From positions 992,001 to 1,056,000 of the forward strand of contig CANXME010000095.1 in the NCBI GenBank assembly GCA_948144175.1: a DNA stretch of 64,000 nucleotides. Direction: 5' to 3'. The position numbers and the translations under genes were made by a program. This document shows positions 54,441 to 63,619 of this stretch, piece by piece (the first letter of the stretch is position 1; every line of letters starts with the position of its first letter). Below the pieces are notes generated by a model. The model did no database searches and was not told the DNA's origin. It worked only from the letters and a program-made list of their open reading frames with translations. The stretch is from Closterium sp. NIES-65. Taxonomy: Eukaryota > Streptophyta > Zygnematophyceae > Desmidiales > Closteriaceae.

Positions 54441-54744
54441 TTTTCCCTGTAGAATCGACGAGCGCGAAAACTGTAGGTCGCGTAAATCTCCCTTAGTCAA
54501 AATTCGCATTCGATCTCGGCCGTTGATAAAGAACTCGATCCGACGCTCCAAATCCCAACGTTTCTGAGAAAAATTGTCTGGGCCGTTGAGCTGAAACTCG
54601 ATCGAACGGTCGAAACTCCAACCTTTTCACCAGTAAATCTGAGGGATGTTCGAAAACCGAATCGAGGGGGACTTCAAAAAATTGCGCAGAACTGGTTTTA
54701 CATACACGTATCGGCGCTATCATCGTCGCCTCCGCGGATTTTAA

Positions 54745-54870
54745 TGTGAAGAAATGAGGAATGAATGAACTAGCAAGCAGGTGGGTACAAGTAGGAAAAC
54801 CTAGAAGTATTGTACCCCATATTGTATACCCCACTACAGCCTACACAGACTATAGCATATGAGTGTCACA
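54745..54870 (-). repeat. 3' LTR of copia A5
   Basis: About 126 bp, plus reading TGTGAAGAAATGAGG to GTGTCACA. Closely similar to the A4 LTRs, with a single-base insertion and several changes. Confidence 0.88.
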
Positions 54871-55067
54871 CACCCCCATAGGCAAAGTGGGGGAGAACAA
54901 GAGGTCACAAGACCAGTCAAGCAAAGCAAAGCAAGCTCAGGGTGGATCACAACGTCACCACACAATCCGAGCACAAGAGCAAGGCCAAAAGGCCAGTTCA
55001 CATGCAAGATCATATATAAAGGTAAACAAGCATGTGCAGGTATAGAAAGATCACAGTACAAGCAAGG
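54871..55067 (-). other. Copia A5 3' noncoding tail
   Basis: Nearly identical to 45253-45450 of A4; no coding signal. Confidence 0.75.
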
Positions 55068-55982
55068 TCAAGAAGTGAGCAAGTGAGGCCAAGTAGGCAC
55101 AAGACCTAGCATCGTACAGAAACGCTGATGATCACCAGGCGGAAGGTCCTTGGTAAAGATATCAGCAGTGTTGGCCTCAGAGGCCACGTAAGCAAGGCGC
55201 ACCTGACCATGCTGCTGCAGCTCACGAGCAAGGAAGTAGCGAAGAGCAATGTGCTTCGTTCTGTGCTCCAGTCTGTGCTCCCGACACAAGGCCAGCATGG
55301 CCTTGTTGTCTACGTACACACTGGAGGAGAACGAGGCGGCTCTCCTAGGTCAGTCAGCAGGTAGGTGAGCCAGCGTAACTCCTGTGCAGCCATGGCCCCC
55401 GCGTAGATCTCGGCCTCACAACTGGAGACGAGAACAGAAGACGAGCGGGTAGACCGCAACGAAACACAGCCGGAACCAAGGCTGAAGGTGTAACCCTGTG
55501 ACGACCGCTGCGTAGCCTGGTCGTCAGCCCAAGAAGCGTCTGCGTGACCTGTGAGGACCACTCGACGTCGCCCTCCAAGCACTAGCCCCATGCCCGAGGT
55601 ACTGCACAAGTAGCGCAACACCCTCTTCGCTGCAGCCATGTGCTCTGGTCGGTGTCTCCCAGGAGCAACATAGCGTGCCAAGATACTAAGAGGGTATGCA
55701 AGGTCAGGTCGTGTGCAGGTCATCAGGTACATGAGGCAGCCAACAAGCTCTGGGTATGGGCCACTCGGCTCTACGGACTCATCCGAAGGCAGAGCTGAGA
55801 GCGAGTGGCGAGTAGGCAGAGGAGTGGCCTGAGGCAAGGAGTACGTGAAGTTGAAGCGCTGAAGGACCTACTGCACCATGTGTGACTGAGTCAGGGTAAT
55901 GGTGCGGCTGTGCTCTGTCCCAGGTGATCTGCAAGGCAAGGTAGCTGCGCAGCTCACCCAGGTCTGTGCACGTGTATCTCTT
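55068..55982 (-). pseudogene. Copia A5 RNase H and RT thumb
   Basis: Minus strand 55837-55310 encodes ATPLPTRHSLSALPSDES, YLMTCTRPDLAYPLSILA, KRVLRYLCSTSGMGL, DASWADDQATQRSSQGY and SSCEAEIYAG. 55319-55068 encodes YVDNKAML, KHIALRYFLARE, EANTADIFTK and the C-terminus. A frame change near 55316 divides them, and a stop near 55870 separates this part from the chimeric ORF upstream. It is the most complete family A RNase H in the window. Confidence 0.88.
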
Positions 55983-57110
55983 CTACAACTCGGACTTCAC
56001 GTGGGCGAGTCCAGCAGTGTCAGCAGTAGCAAAGACCAAGTTATCGACGTACACGAGGATGTAGAATGGCAGCAAAGAGGTGTCGGTGCGTAGAAACAGC
56101 GACGAGTCAGCAGTAGAAGGAGCAAACCCAAGAGCCGCAAGTGTAGTCCTCAGTGTGTCGTGCCACTCACGAGGCGCCTGGCGGAGACCGTAGACTGGCC
56201 GTCGGAGGCTCCTCTGGGTACCAGGAGGAAAGGACCCACTGAAGCCAGGAGGGCGGCGCAACCAGATCTCCTCGTGCAGGCTGCCCTGTAGGAAAGCAGT
56301 GATGAAGTTAAGAGAGTGAAGCTCGTAGTCGCGCTGAGCGGCTATATCTTCCGAGATTGCGCTTCCATGCTTCGTGATCTGGTCACGGATGTTCCGACAG
56401 CGGTTAATATAAGAGTTCACATTCTCACCGTGCCCCATCTTTGTTTCCATGAGTTGCTGCAGGAGCCTGCTGGCGGTGACCGAATCCTTCGATTGATAGA
56501 CCTCAACGAGGTGCTTCCAGGCTTCCAAGGCTGGAGCGGTGCTCTCTTTGTAGGAGTGAATGCTTAGTTGTTCCACAGGCGTCATATTTCGCAGCAGCAC
56601 ACTGTATGCCATGAGGGACTCGCTGTAGTATTGAGCCCTGGCGTCATCCGTGTCTTCCACCGGTGCAGGATAGGAGCCGTCGAAGTAATGGTAAATCTGC
56701 GCCGTCTGTATTAGGAGCTCAAGTTCGAAACTCCATGTATAGAAATCCTTGCCATCAAATGCGGTAGTAGTCTTGATCTTTGAAACGCTGAGAAAGCGTG
56801 CTTGCGCAGAATTGATGACTTCATCACTTGAACGGGGGGCTGTGGTCGTTGATTTGTCTGTGTCGAGAGAGAAGGTGTGCGCGGCGGTATCGCGGATTTT
56901 CGCACGCGGTTGTCCAGATTGAGCTGGTTGGGAAGAGGTTCTCACATCGCCTTTGCACAGTTCTTGGAGTTCTTTCTCTATAGCAGAAAGTCGAGCGAAT
57001 AGCTGCTCGAGTGCGGCAGTGCCGATCATGGTTGTCGCCTCATTTGTCGCATCCATGTTGGTTTGTCCTTCAACCGTTAGATTTGCTTGGCCTCCGGATC
57101 CTCCGGCCAT
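55983..57110 (-). CDS. In-frame chimera: copia B Gag fused to copia A RT
   Basis: An uninterrupted 376-codon minus-strand frame from the ATG at 57110. Residues up to about 255 are a copia B-type Gag: MAGGSGGQANLT start, GKDFYTWSFELELLIQTAQ, YYSESLMAYSVLLRNMTP, ASRLLQQLMETKMGHGENV, SYINRCRNIRDQITKHG. At about 56343 the text changes within one codon to the family A RT (AAQRDYELHSLNF, LQGSLHEEIWLRRPPGFSG, LRQAPREWHDTLRTTLAAL). The RT motif is YVDN, not YVDD. No zinc knuckle, protease or integrase lies between. It ends at 55983 inside the RT. The Gag half is intact, unlike that of the plus-strand copia B copy. A functional product is unproven; the fusion itself is plain in the sequence. Confidence 0.85.
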   Translation of the reverse strand: MAGGSGGQANLTVEGQTNMDATNEATTMIGTAALEQLFARLSAIEKELQELCKGDVRTSSQPAQSGQPRAKIRDTAAHTFSLDTDKSTTTAPRSSDEVINSAQARFLSVSKIKTTTAFDGKDFYTWSFELELLIQTAQIYHYFDGSYPAPVEDTDDARAQYYSESLMAYSVLLRNMTPVEQLSIHSYKESTAPALEAWKHLVEVYQSKDSVTASRLLQQLMETKMGHGENVNSYINRCRNIRDQITKHGSAISEDIAAQRDYELHSLNFITAFLQGSLHEEIWLRRPPGFSGSFPPGTQRSLRRPVYGLRQAPREWHDTLRTTLAALGFAPSTADSSLFLRTDTSLLPFYILVYVDNLVFATADTAGLAHVKSEL

Positions 57111-57197
57111 CTTGGTCTTGGAGCGTGTGCCGCTCGCCAAATCTGGGTTCGGCGAATTTTACGGAGGTGACGTTGCAAAGAATCTCTGAGTAGCTCT
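57111..57197 (-). other. Leader of the minus copia B-type copy, cut at its primer site
   Basis: The minus strand reads AGAGCTACTCAGAGATTC upstream of the Gag ATG, matching AGAGCGACTCAGGAATCC that follows the primer site of the plus copy (57641-57658). The copy breaks exactly where the plus-strand copia B LTR begins, after only the last bases of its own primer site. Confidence 0.75.
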
Positions 57198-57630
57198 TGT
57201 TACGAAAAGTAATACTTGAATATTACTGTGCAGTCCTTACTGCATTAAAAAGAAGCACGCACTATCGCAAATGAACGTGAAGCGTCATACGGTTGGAAAC
57301 GACCCAAAGCGTCAGACAGTTGGGACGCATCTGAACCGTCGGAGCAGGCATCTGCAGACAGGATGGTTTCGGCGGGAACAGTTTCGTAACTGTTCGCGCC
57401 GCACAGTTGGGAATGTATTTGAATAAGGGAATGTACCCCTTAGAGTACATGGCTAGCTAGGTCGATTCATATTCCCCTGTACTCTTATTTATATCGTTGT
57501 ATCTGCATGTCTTAACTATCTCAAGTATTTACATTCACTCTGCTATTGAGGTCAAGGGCCCACCAACATCACTCCTTTGCGTGCGAACCTTCGTGAGTAG
57601 ATCCTAGGCCACGATCAACTTCTGATCTCA
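57198..57630 (+). repeat. 5' LTR of copia B
   Basis: 433 bp, TGTTACGAAAAG to CTGATCTCA. It contains CTCTTATTTATATCG (57482-57496), a plausible TATA region, with the likely transcription start shortly after. Confidence 0.93.
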
Positions 57631-57633
57631 GCA

Positions 57634-57645
57634 TGGTATCAGAGC
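57634..57645 (+). other. Primer binding site of copia B
   Basis: TGGTATCAGAGC, the exact copia site complementary to initiator tRNA-Met, three bases after the LTR. Confidence 0.95.
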
Positions 57646-57726
57646 GACTCAGGAATCCTTTGCATCGCCATCTCCGAAATCTGCGACATTAGGAAAGTGG
57701 CGTCCGGCACACGATCACGTGTAAGA

Positions 57727-58954
57727 ATGGCCGGAGGATCTAGAGGTCAGACGAATCTGACGGCTAAAGCGCAGCCCAACCCGGCTGCGACAAACGAGGA
57801 AACAACGACGATTCCTTTTGCCGTCCTCGCACAACTGCTTTAGCGACTCACGAGCCTGGAGCAAGGGCTCCAGACATTGCGGAATGGCGATGCGGGAACT
57901 TCTTCCCAACCCACTCAATCGGCCCCAAACGGCCAAAACTCCGCCCCGCAAGGCTTCTCCCTAGATACGAACGGCTCAACCCCCAAGACTCCCTGTCCCA
58001 GCGATGAAGCAATTCTCTCCGCGCAATCAAGGTTTTTGAGCATATGAAAAATAAAGACAAGTGTGTGCTTTGACGGTAGAGACTTTTACACATGGAGCTT
58101 CGAGCTGGAGCTGCTGCTGCAAAATGCGCAGATTTATGATTATTTCGACGGGAGCTACTCAGGACCTGCTGAGGACACCGACGACGCAAGGACTCGCTAT
58201 TGTAACAAGTCCCTGATGGCGTACGGGATTCTTCTGCGTAACATGTCGCCGGCGGAGCAGCTGAACATTCGTTCATACAAGACATCGACTGCCCCAGCCC
58301 TTGACGCTTGGCGCCACCTGAACGGCGTGTATCAGCCCAAGGACTCCGTCTCCTTGAGCCGACTACTCCAGCAACTGCTGGAAACTAAGATTACCTCACG
58401 GGAGAAGGTCAACAGCTACATCAACCGCTGTCGGAGCCTTCGCGATCAAATCGTGAAGTTGGGAAGCTCAATTTCCGAGGAAATCTTCGTGAACATTGTT
58501 CTTCAAGGGCTTGGCCCAGAGTGGCGGCCCTGCAAGGCGCTCCTCCGACAGCAGGGGGTCATCTCAGAGGCCGCCCTTTGCGCCGCCCTCCTCGTCGAAG
58601 AACGGGATATGGATCAGCAGCGACCAACGCCACGACGAGAACGCGAACGGCTCGCCTTCTACGCCGACAACAACGAAGAGCGACGACCGCGGCGCCTCTA
58701 CTGCAAAATCTGCAGAAACTTTGGGCATTTGGCGGATCGATGTGAGTTCCGATCTCGCCCTCACCAGACCAATCTGAGCAACTGGTCCGGCCGACAAGAC
58801 GCACAAGGCGACGTGCATCCAGCCCAAGGGTATCAACCTCCACCCGCGCGCAATCTGAACTCAACCGTTCAGCATCAGCAGCAGCAGCCATCAACTGCCC
58901 CTACGAGCAACGTCATGAGCAACATGGCCATGACAGGCGAGTCACGTCATCGCC
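57727..58954 (+). pseudogene. Copia B Gag with zinc knuckle
   Basis: The ATG at 57727 begins MAGGSRGQTNLTAKA. The frame is stopped by TAG at 57841-57843 and TGA at 58045-58047, then runs open: GRDFYTWSFELELLLQNAQ, YCNKSLMAYGILLRNMSP, LSRLLQQLLETKITSREKV, SYINRCRSLRDQIVKLG, EEIFVNIVLQGLGPEW. A perfect CX2CX4HX4C knuckle, CKICRNFGHLADRC, lies near 58700-58745. It ends in a Gln/Pro-rich tail with a frame change near 58950-59030. Confidence 0.9.
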
Positions 58955-59875
58955 GTGCTCGCTCACCCTCACCTGAGCCAAGCACCGCACCCCATCGGCG
59001 CGTTCACCAACAACAACCCGTTCAGCCCGCGCCGCGACTACAACGACGACGACGACCAGGACTGGAACCTCGCAGTCCCGCTGCTTGAAATTCCCCCGCA
59101 CATACCAGACATGCGGGTGGCGCCACTTGATTGGCTCTCGCGCGAGCAATTTCTGAAGTTCGACACCCCGCACATCGTCACACCGCGATTGGCGTTGCTC
59201 GCACGTGACGACAACTTTCGCTACAACACCTGGTACCTGGACAGCTGCTGCGGCCAGCATATGGTGGGCTCCGAGCGTTACATATCCAACGCCGTCCCCA
59301 CCCCTACAGTAACTTACGTCACTGTGGCGAACAACACGCGCCTGCGCGCAAGCGCACAAGGCATCGTCGTGCTCAAAGCACGTGGAAGCCGCACGCACAT
59401 CACGCTTAACGATGTGCTGATCGTCCAGAACCTGCACTTCAACCTCCTGTCCGCCGCACAGCTCATGGACTGCGGCGTCGACCTCAGCACGGATCGCGAG
59501 ACACGAGACATCCTGCTGCACTACGAATCGAGCACATTTCCTCGCAGGCAGATCGGACGAGCGCACTCTGAAAATAGAGTGTATGTCCTACATTTCGACA
59601 TTCCCGACTGCAGCGGCGACTCGCACGAGTTGATTGATCTCGTGCCACTGCGCTTCGAGCACATCCACCGCAGGGATTGGAAGCACCCTGACGGCAGACC
59701 GTGGGTTCCGCATCATCCCCACCCACGCAAAACGGCGTTACACAACCCCGATCCAGATGGCATCTGCAGGGATTGTTACACGCCGACGACATCAACAAGC
59801 GAGATTGCTGGCCGCGGACTCGCCGCCATCGCTGAAGCAGAGCGCCACGCGCCCCTAGAGGAAGGGATGACGTAG
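58955..59875 (+). pseudogene. Copia B protease
   Basis: Contains WYLDSCCGQHMVG near 59232-59270 (family pattern LDSGCGxHM, with Cys for the Gly of DSG), followed by TYVTVANNTRL, GIVVLKARG, LNDVLIVQNLHFNLLSAAQL, a classic copia protease order. It runs in one frame to an in-frame TAG at 59873-59875, after which the same frame continues with the spacer. The changed active-site triplet and the stop argue against activity. Confidence 0.87.
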
Positions 59876-60429
59876 CTTGAGCTTGAAGTTACCACCCACG
59901 GCATCTTCGGCACGCCAGAGCATCCCCTCATCGGTCCCCCCTCACAGCACCTCCAAGGCATGCTGCGCGGAACCGGCGTCGGCACCTTTGATGCCCATGG
60001 CGAGCCGCGACCCTACACCTACGAGAGGTTTTTGGCCATCTACTCTCATCGACGCGACTCATCAGAGAAACTCACCGAGGAGCAAGAGGAAGAATTGGCG
60101 CACCGCGAAGCTGAGGAGCTTCGCCAGCAAAGCCTCGCAGAAGCACGTGGGACCTTCGCTCGCGCCACCTGGGGAGCTGAGGCTGAAGAAAGTGCCTCCA
60201 ATGAAGGGGGGTGGGGGAGCGCTGGAGGATGGGGAACAAGTGACACTGGCGGCTGGGGAGACACCGGCGGAACCTGGGCCAACGCGACCGGCGGATGGGG
60301 CGCCACAACTAGCGCCAACAATAGCGGCTGGGGTACTTTCCGCGAAGAATGAAAGGGGGGAGAGAACGAAACTAAGGAAATTGAGGCAACACCTACAGTC
60401 GTTCCTCTTGGCCGTCCCCCGCGTCACAT
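59876..60429 (+). pseudogene. Copia B spacer with Trp-Gly (GW/WG) repeats
   Basis: Same frame as the protease. It begins LELEVTTHGIFGTPEHPL, then has an acidic helix (EKLTEEQEEELAHREAEEL, 60065-60125). From 60170 to 60349 it has a Gly/Trp-rich stretch with one TWG and five GWG motifs separated by Ser/Thr/Ala/Asn/Asp residues, and a TGA at 60350-60352. I know no standard copia domain with this composition. It resembles the Argonaute-binding GW/WG platforms of plant NRPE1 and SPT5L; that function is inference. The frame of the downstream integrase is different. Confidence 0.7.
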
Positions 60430-61771
60430 CCACTCGCACCACCTCCTCCTGACAGCCCCCCGTGCCGCGATCCATGGGACACCATCATCAGGGGCAACGA
60501 GCCGTCAACCCCGCGTCGCACCGTCTACGGACCTGCCCCTGGGCCACGCGAACTGGCGTTCGTACTTGGCACGATCCCTGGGACCAACATTCCGCTCTCT
60601 GAGATTCGTGACATAGAGTTCTTGGTGCTGATGCTGACCACCGCGCTGGAAGAAGAAGAAGCAGAGGGAGTAGCAGCAGAACCTGCTCCTGTACCTGACG
60701 AAGACCTTGAGGAAGCACGCGCACGCTACATACGCACCTCCAGCTTTTGCGCTGACGATACTCTCTGGCACCAGCGCCTCGGACACCCTTCACGTGCGAC
60801 GCTGAAAAACAGCATCGACGCAGGCGTCTTCGCTCCTGGCGCAATCCTGCGCCCTGATGGCTCCGAAGTGAGAGGCGCGACACATCCACCCAACTGCACC
60901 GTCTGCCCCAAAGCTGCGCTGAGCCACCAACCGTTCCCGCTGCTCGAACCTGGAACGAACCGCTACCCCAAGCTACACAAGGCGTACAGCGATTTCCTGA
61001 ACGTGGGGCATTGCGGAGCCGAGGATGAAATGTACACGCTCACCTTCATCGACGCTAGAACGCACTACGTGTGGATCGTAAACGTGGAGTCACGCGACAT
61101 AGCCTACGAGGTGTTTCGCCTCTGGCTGGCGCACGCAGAGCGACAGTCTGGGAAGAAGTTGAAAATCTGGCAATCTGACGGCGCGGCAGAATTCAGGAGC
61201 AACCAGATGCAAACCTACCTCACGCAAAAGGGGATCGAGCACCATATTTCTCTCCCCTACGCGCACCAAGCAGCAGGGCGTAGCTGAGCGGACGAACCGC
61301 ATGCTAATGACGAAGGTGCGCGCGCTGATGAAGCAGTCGAAATTGCCGCCGATCTACTGGACCTACGCGATGTACCACGCAGTGCGGGTGCACAACCTAC
61401 TCTCGACCAACGCCATCACCGGCAATCTGTCCCCGCACGTCAAATGGACCGGGACCAAAGGGGATACTTCCATGCAGCGAGTATGGGAGTGCATGGTTCA
61501 ATACCGCCCGCCGACCTCAACCATCGGCAAATTCGCCAGCTGTGCTCGCTAGGGGATCCATCTCGGCATCAGTCATGAGTACAAGGCGTGGATCGTGCTG
61601 GACCTCCTCAGTCAGAAAATCGCTCACGCTCGCGACGTCATCTTCTACGAGCGCCTCTTCCTCGACCAGTTCCGCCGCGACGAAGAAATGAACGCGAACC
61701 GCGTCTACGCGAACGATGGGCACAGCTACGCAACGCCCGAAGACAAAGCCGCTGCAGCAATCTTGGAGTAG
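60430..61771 (+). pseudogene. Copia B integrase
   Basis: The upstream part (60430-60720) is acidic. The zinc site is WHQRLGHPS (60769-60795) and CTVCPKAA (near 60898). The core has an Asp in HKAYSDFLNVG (near 60990), an Asp in IWQSDGAAEF (near 61170) and, after a shift near 61280, the Glu in GVAERTNRML (near 61277-61305). The post-core text LSPHVKWTGTKGD and GIHLGISHEYKAWIVLD includes a TAG (61550-61552) where Trp is expected, and another TAG at 61769-61771. Confidence 0.88.
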
Positions 61772-62790
61772 GACACGAGGGGCGAGTTTGTGTGGGAAGA
61801 ACGACGCAGCAGCGACAACGACGACGACGATTCCTCGGGAGGAGGAATGGGCGCAGCAGGTGGAAGCGGAACAGGCGGAAGCGGTAGAGGCACAGCACCA
61901 CCAACGCCTCCTAAACCAGAAAGCGATGACGACAACGTACAAGAAGTCATCCCGCAACGTCGCCACGAAACCACTATCTCTGGACTGCAGCTGCTCGGGC
62001 TCCACACCGCAACTTCGAAGGCGCCATGTGTCATCGAGCCCCGAAATCCGTGCGAAGCTCTTTCTGGACCACACAGCAAGGAGTGGCGCAAAGCAATGGA
62101 TGCGGAAATCCGTGCACTCGGGTCGCGCGACACCTGGGTGCTCGTCGAGTGTGCAGCAGTAAAGGGGAGAAGGATTCTCTCCAGCAAATGGGTCTTCCGA
62201 GTGAAGACAGGAGCCGACGGAAGGATTGAGCGATTCAAGGCACGCTGGGTGGTACGCGGCTACGATCAAAGGCACGGGATCGATTTTGACCAGACATTTG
62301 CACCGGTCAGCCGTCACACGTCCGTCAGAATTCTCCTTCGCCATCGCAGCCGCACGACACCTACCACTCCGGCAGATCGATGTGAACAATGCGTTCCTGT
62401 ACGCATTAGTGGACGCCGTGATCTACGTGGAAGAGCCACACACTTAGGGCAACGGAGACCCACGCGTCTGTCAGCTACGCAAGTCCCTCTATGGGATCAA
62501 ACAGGCATCGAGACTCTTGCAGCAGTATCTGCACAACATACTGCTTGAAATCGGGTTCAAGCAGCTGCCTCACGATCCTGGAATGTATCGTCGCAATTTC
62601 CGCGGCGAATACATCCTCCTCATGGTCTACGTCGACGACCTTCTCTACACAGGCTCAAGCAACGAACTACTCGAGCAGTTTGAGAGAAGCCTCGAAGGGC
62701 GCGTCGACATCACCTGCAATCATGACGTGAAGAAGTTTCTCGGACTCAACATCACCTACTCGCCGAAAGCCATTCATCTCTCAGCAGCGA
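61772..62790 (+). pseudogene. Copia B reverse transcriptase
   Basis: Begins after an acidic/Gly-rich linker. Blocks: PCEALSGPHSKEWRKAMDAE, KWVFRVKTGADGRIERFKAR, FDQTFAPVSRHTSVRILL, then after a one-base shift near 62330 RQIDVNNAFLYALVDAVIYV, a TAG at 62445-62447, CQLRKSLYGIKQASR, and LLMVYVDDLLYTG with intact YVDD near 62622-62640, and KKFLGLNITY. Apart from the shift and the stop, all RT blocks are in place. Confidence 0.9.
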
Positions 62791-63612
62791 AGTATGCGAA
62801 GGAGCTTAGCAAGCGCTTCAACATTGCGCCTGCACCACTCTCCACCCCTTACCGCACTCCACGACCCAACCACAAGCCTGACAGCAAAGCCCTGTCCCCT
62901 GCTAGGCTTCACACTTACCAGCAGCAGTTGGGATGCCTGCTTTTCGCATCTGTTACCTGCAGGCCCGACCTCTCCTACATTGCGAGCCAGTTGGCTCAGT
63001 ACTCACGCAAACCAACGGCTGAGAATCTCTCAAATCTTCAGCGAGCCCTTCAATTCTTCATCTCCACGCCCAATGTCGGGCTCAGTTATTCCACCATCCC
63101 AACCACATCCTTCAGTCTCGTCGGCTACGTGGAATGCCGATCACGCCGCTGACCCTGACAATCGACGGTCCAGGACAGGGTTCCTCTTCCGCCTCGAGCC
63201 CAGCGGCCCCATCTCTTGGAACTCTCAAAAGCAGGAGTTGGTTGCCCTGTCATCGGCGGAAGCTGAATTTATCGCAGCAACAGCAGCTGTCCGCGAAAGT
63301 CTCTAACTTCAGGAACCGCTGCAGGAAGTGAAAATTCCGGCCTCAACGAGCTTTCGCCTGCACTGCGACAACCAGAGCGCGATTCGCATCGCGAACAAAC
63401 CTGGTTTCGTCAACCGCACCAAGCACATTGCGCTGCGGTACTTCTCCGTGAAGGATGAGGTGGACAAGGGCAAGGTCAACTTGACCTACTGCCCGACCGA
63501 AGACATGGCAGCAGACTTCCTCACGAAGAAACTGCCACGCCAGCAGTATCAGCACTGCTCCGAACTCAGCGGCGTGGTCAAGCAGGTCAAGTCGAGCTGC
63601 GGCCAGGAGTGA
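62791..63612 (+). pseudogene. Copia B RNase H
   Basis: Continues from RT: HTYQQQLGCLLFASVTCRPD and LSYIASQLAQYSRKPT. A shift near 63135 falls in the first acidic block, then SRTGFLFRLEPSGPISW, VALSSAEAEFIAATAAVRE, a TAA at 63304-63306, LHCDNQSAIRIANKPG, KHIALRYFSVKDEV and AADFLTKKLPRQQ to the TGA at 63610-63612. Standard copia RNase H and C-terminus. Confidence 0.9.
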
Positions 63613-63619
63613 AGGGGGA
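63611..63619 (+). other. Polypurine tract of copia B
   Basis: GAAGGGGGA immediately before the 3' LTR and overlapping the pol stop codon. Confidence 0.9.

Larger units (their letters stand above)
43365..54744 (-). mobile_element. Ty3/gypsy (chromovirus-like) element, split by copia A4
   Basis: Minus strand. In order it has Gag (about 53775-53205), protease (53200-52713), RT (52700-52146), interruption by copia A4 with its 5-bp duplication (45128-52150), then the rest of RT and RNase H, integrase and a truncated chromodomain-like end near 43370. The Pol order PR-RT-RH-INT is diagnostic of Ty3/gypsy. LTRs were not recognised; the region 53776-54744 may contain the leader or 5' LTR. The RT active site and RNase H are damaged. 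Confidence 0.8.
53776..54744. other. Gypsy leader/LTR region with large inverted repeat
   Basis: 969 bp without coding signal. It holds an inverted repeat (arms 53891-53987 and 54345-54440) and a small hairpin at 53998-54055. It ends where the copia A5 LTR starts. It may contain the gypsy 5' LTR or parts of two head-to-head elements. Confidence 0.5.

Noticed and set aside
7767-62447. TAG reassigned to glutamine (as in some ulvophyte algae)
   Set aside because: The same genes also carry TAA and TGA stops and frameshifts, and the Harbinger genes end in TAG at normal lengths. Decay by deamination explains the pattern better, though it was not excluded by comparison.
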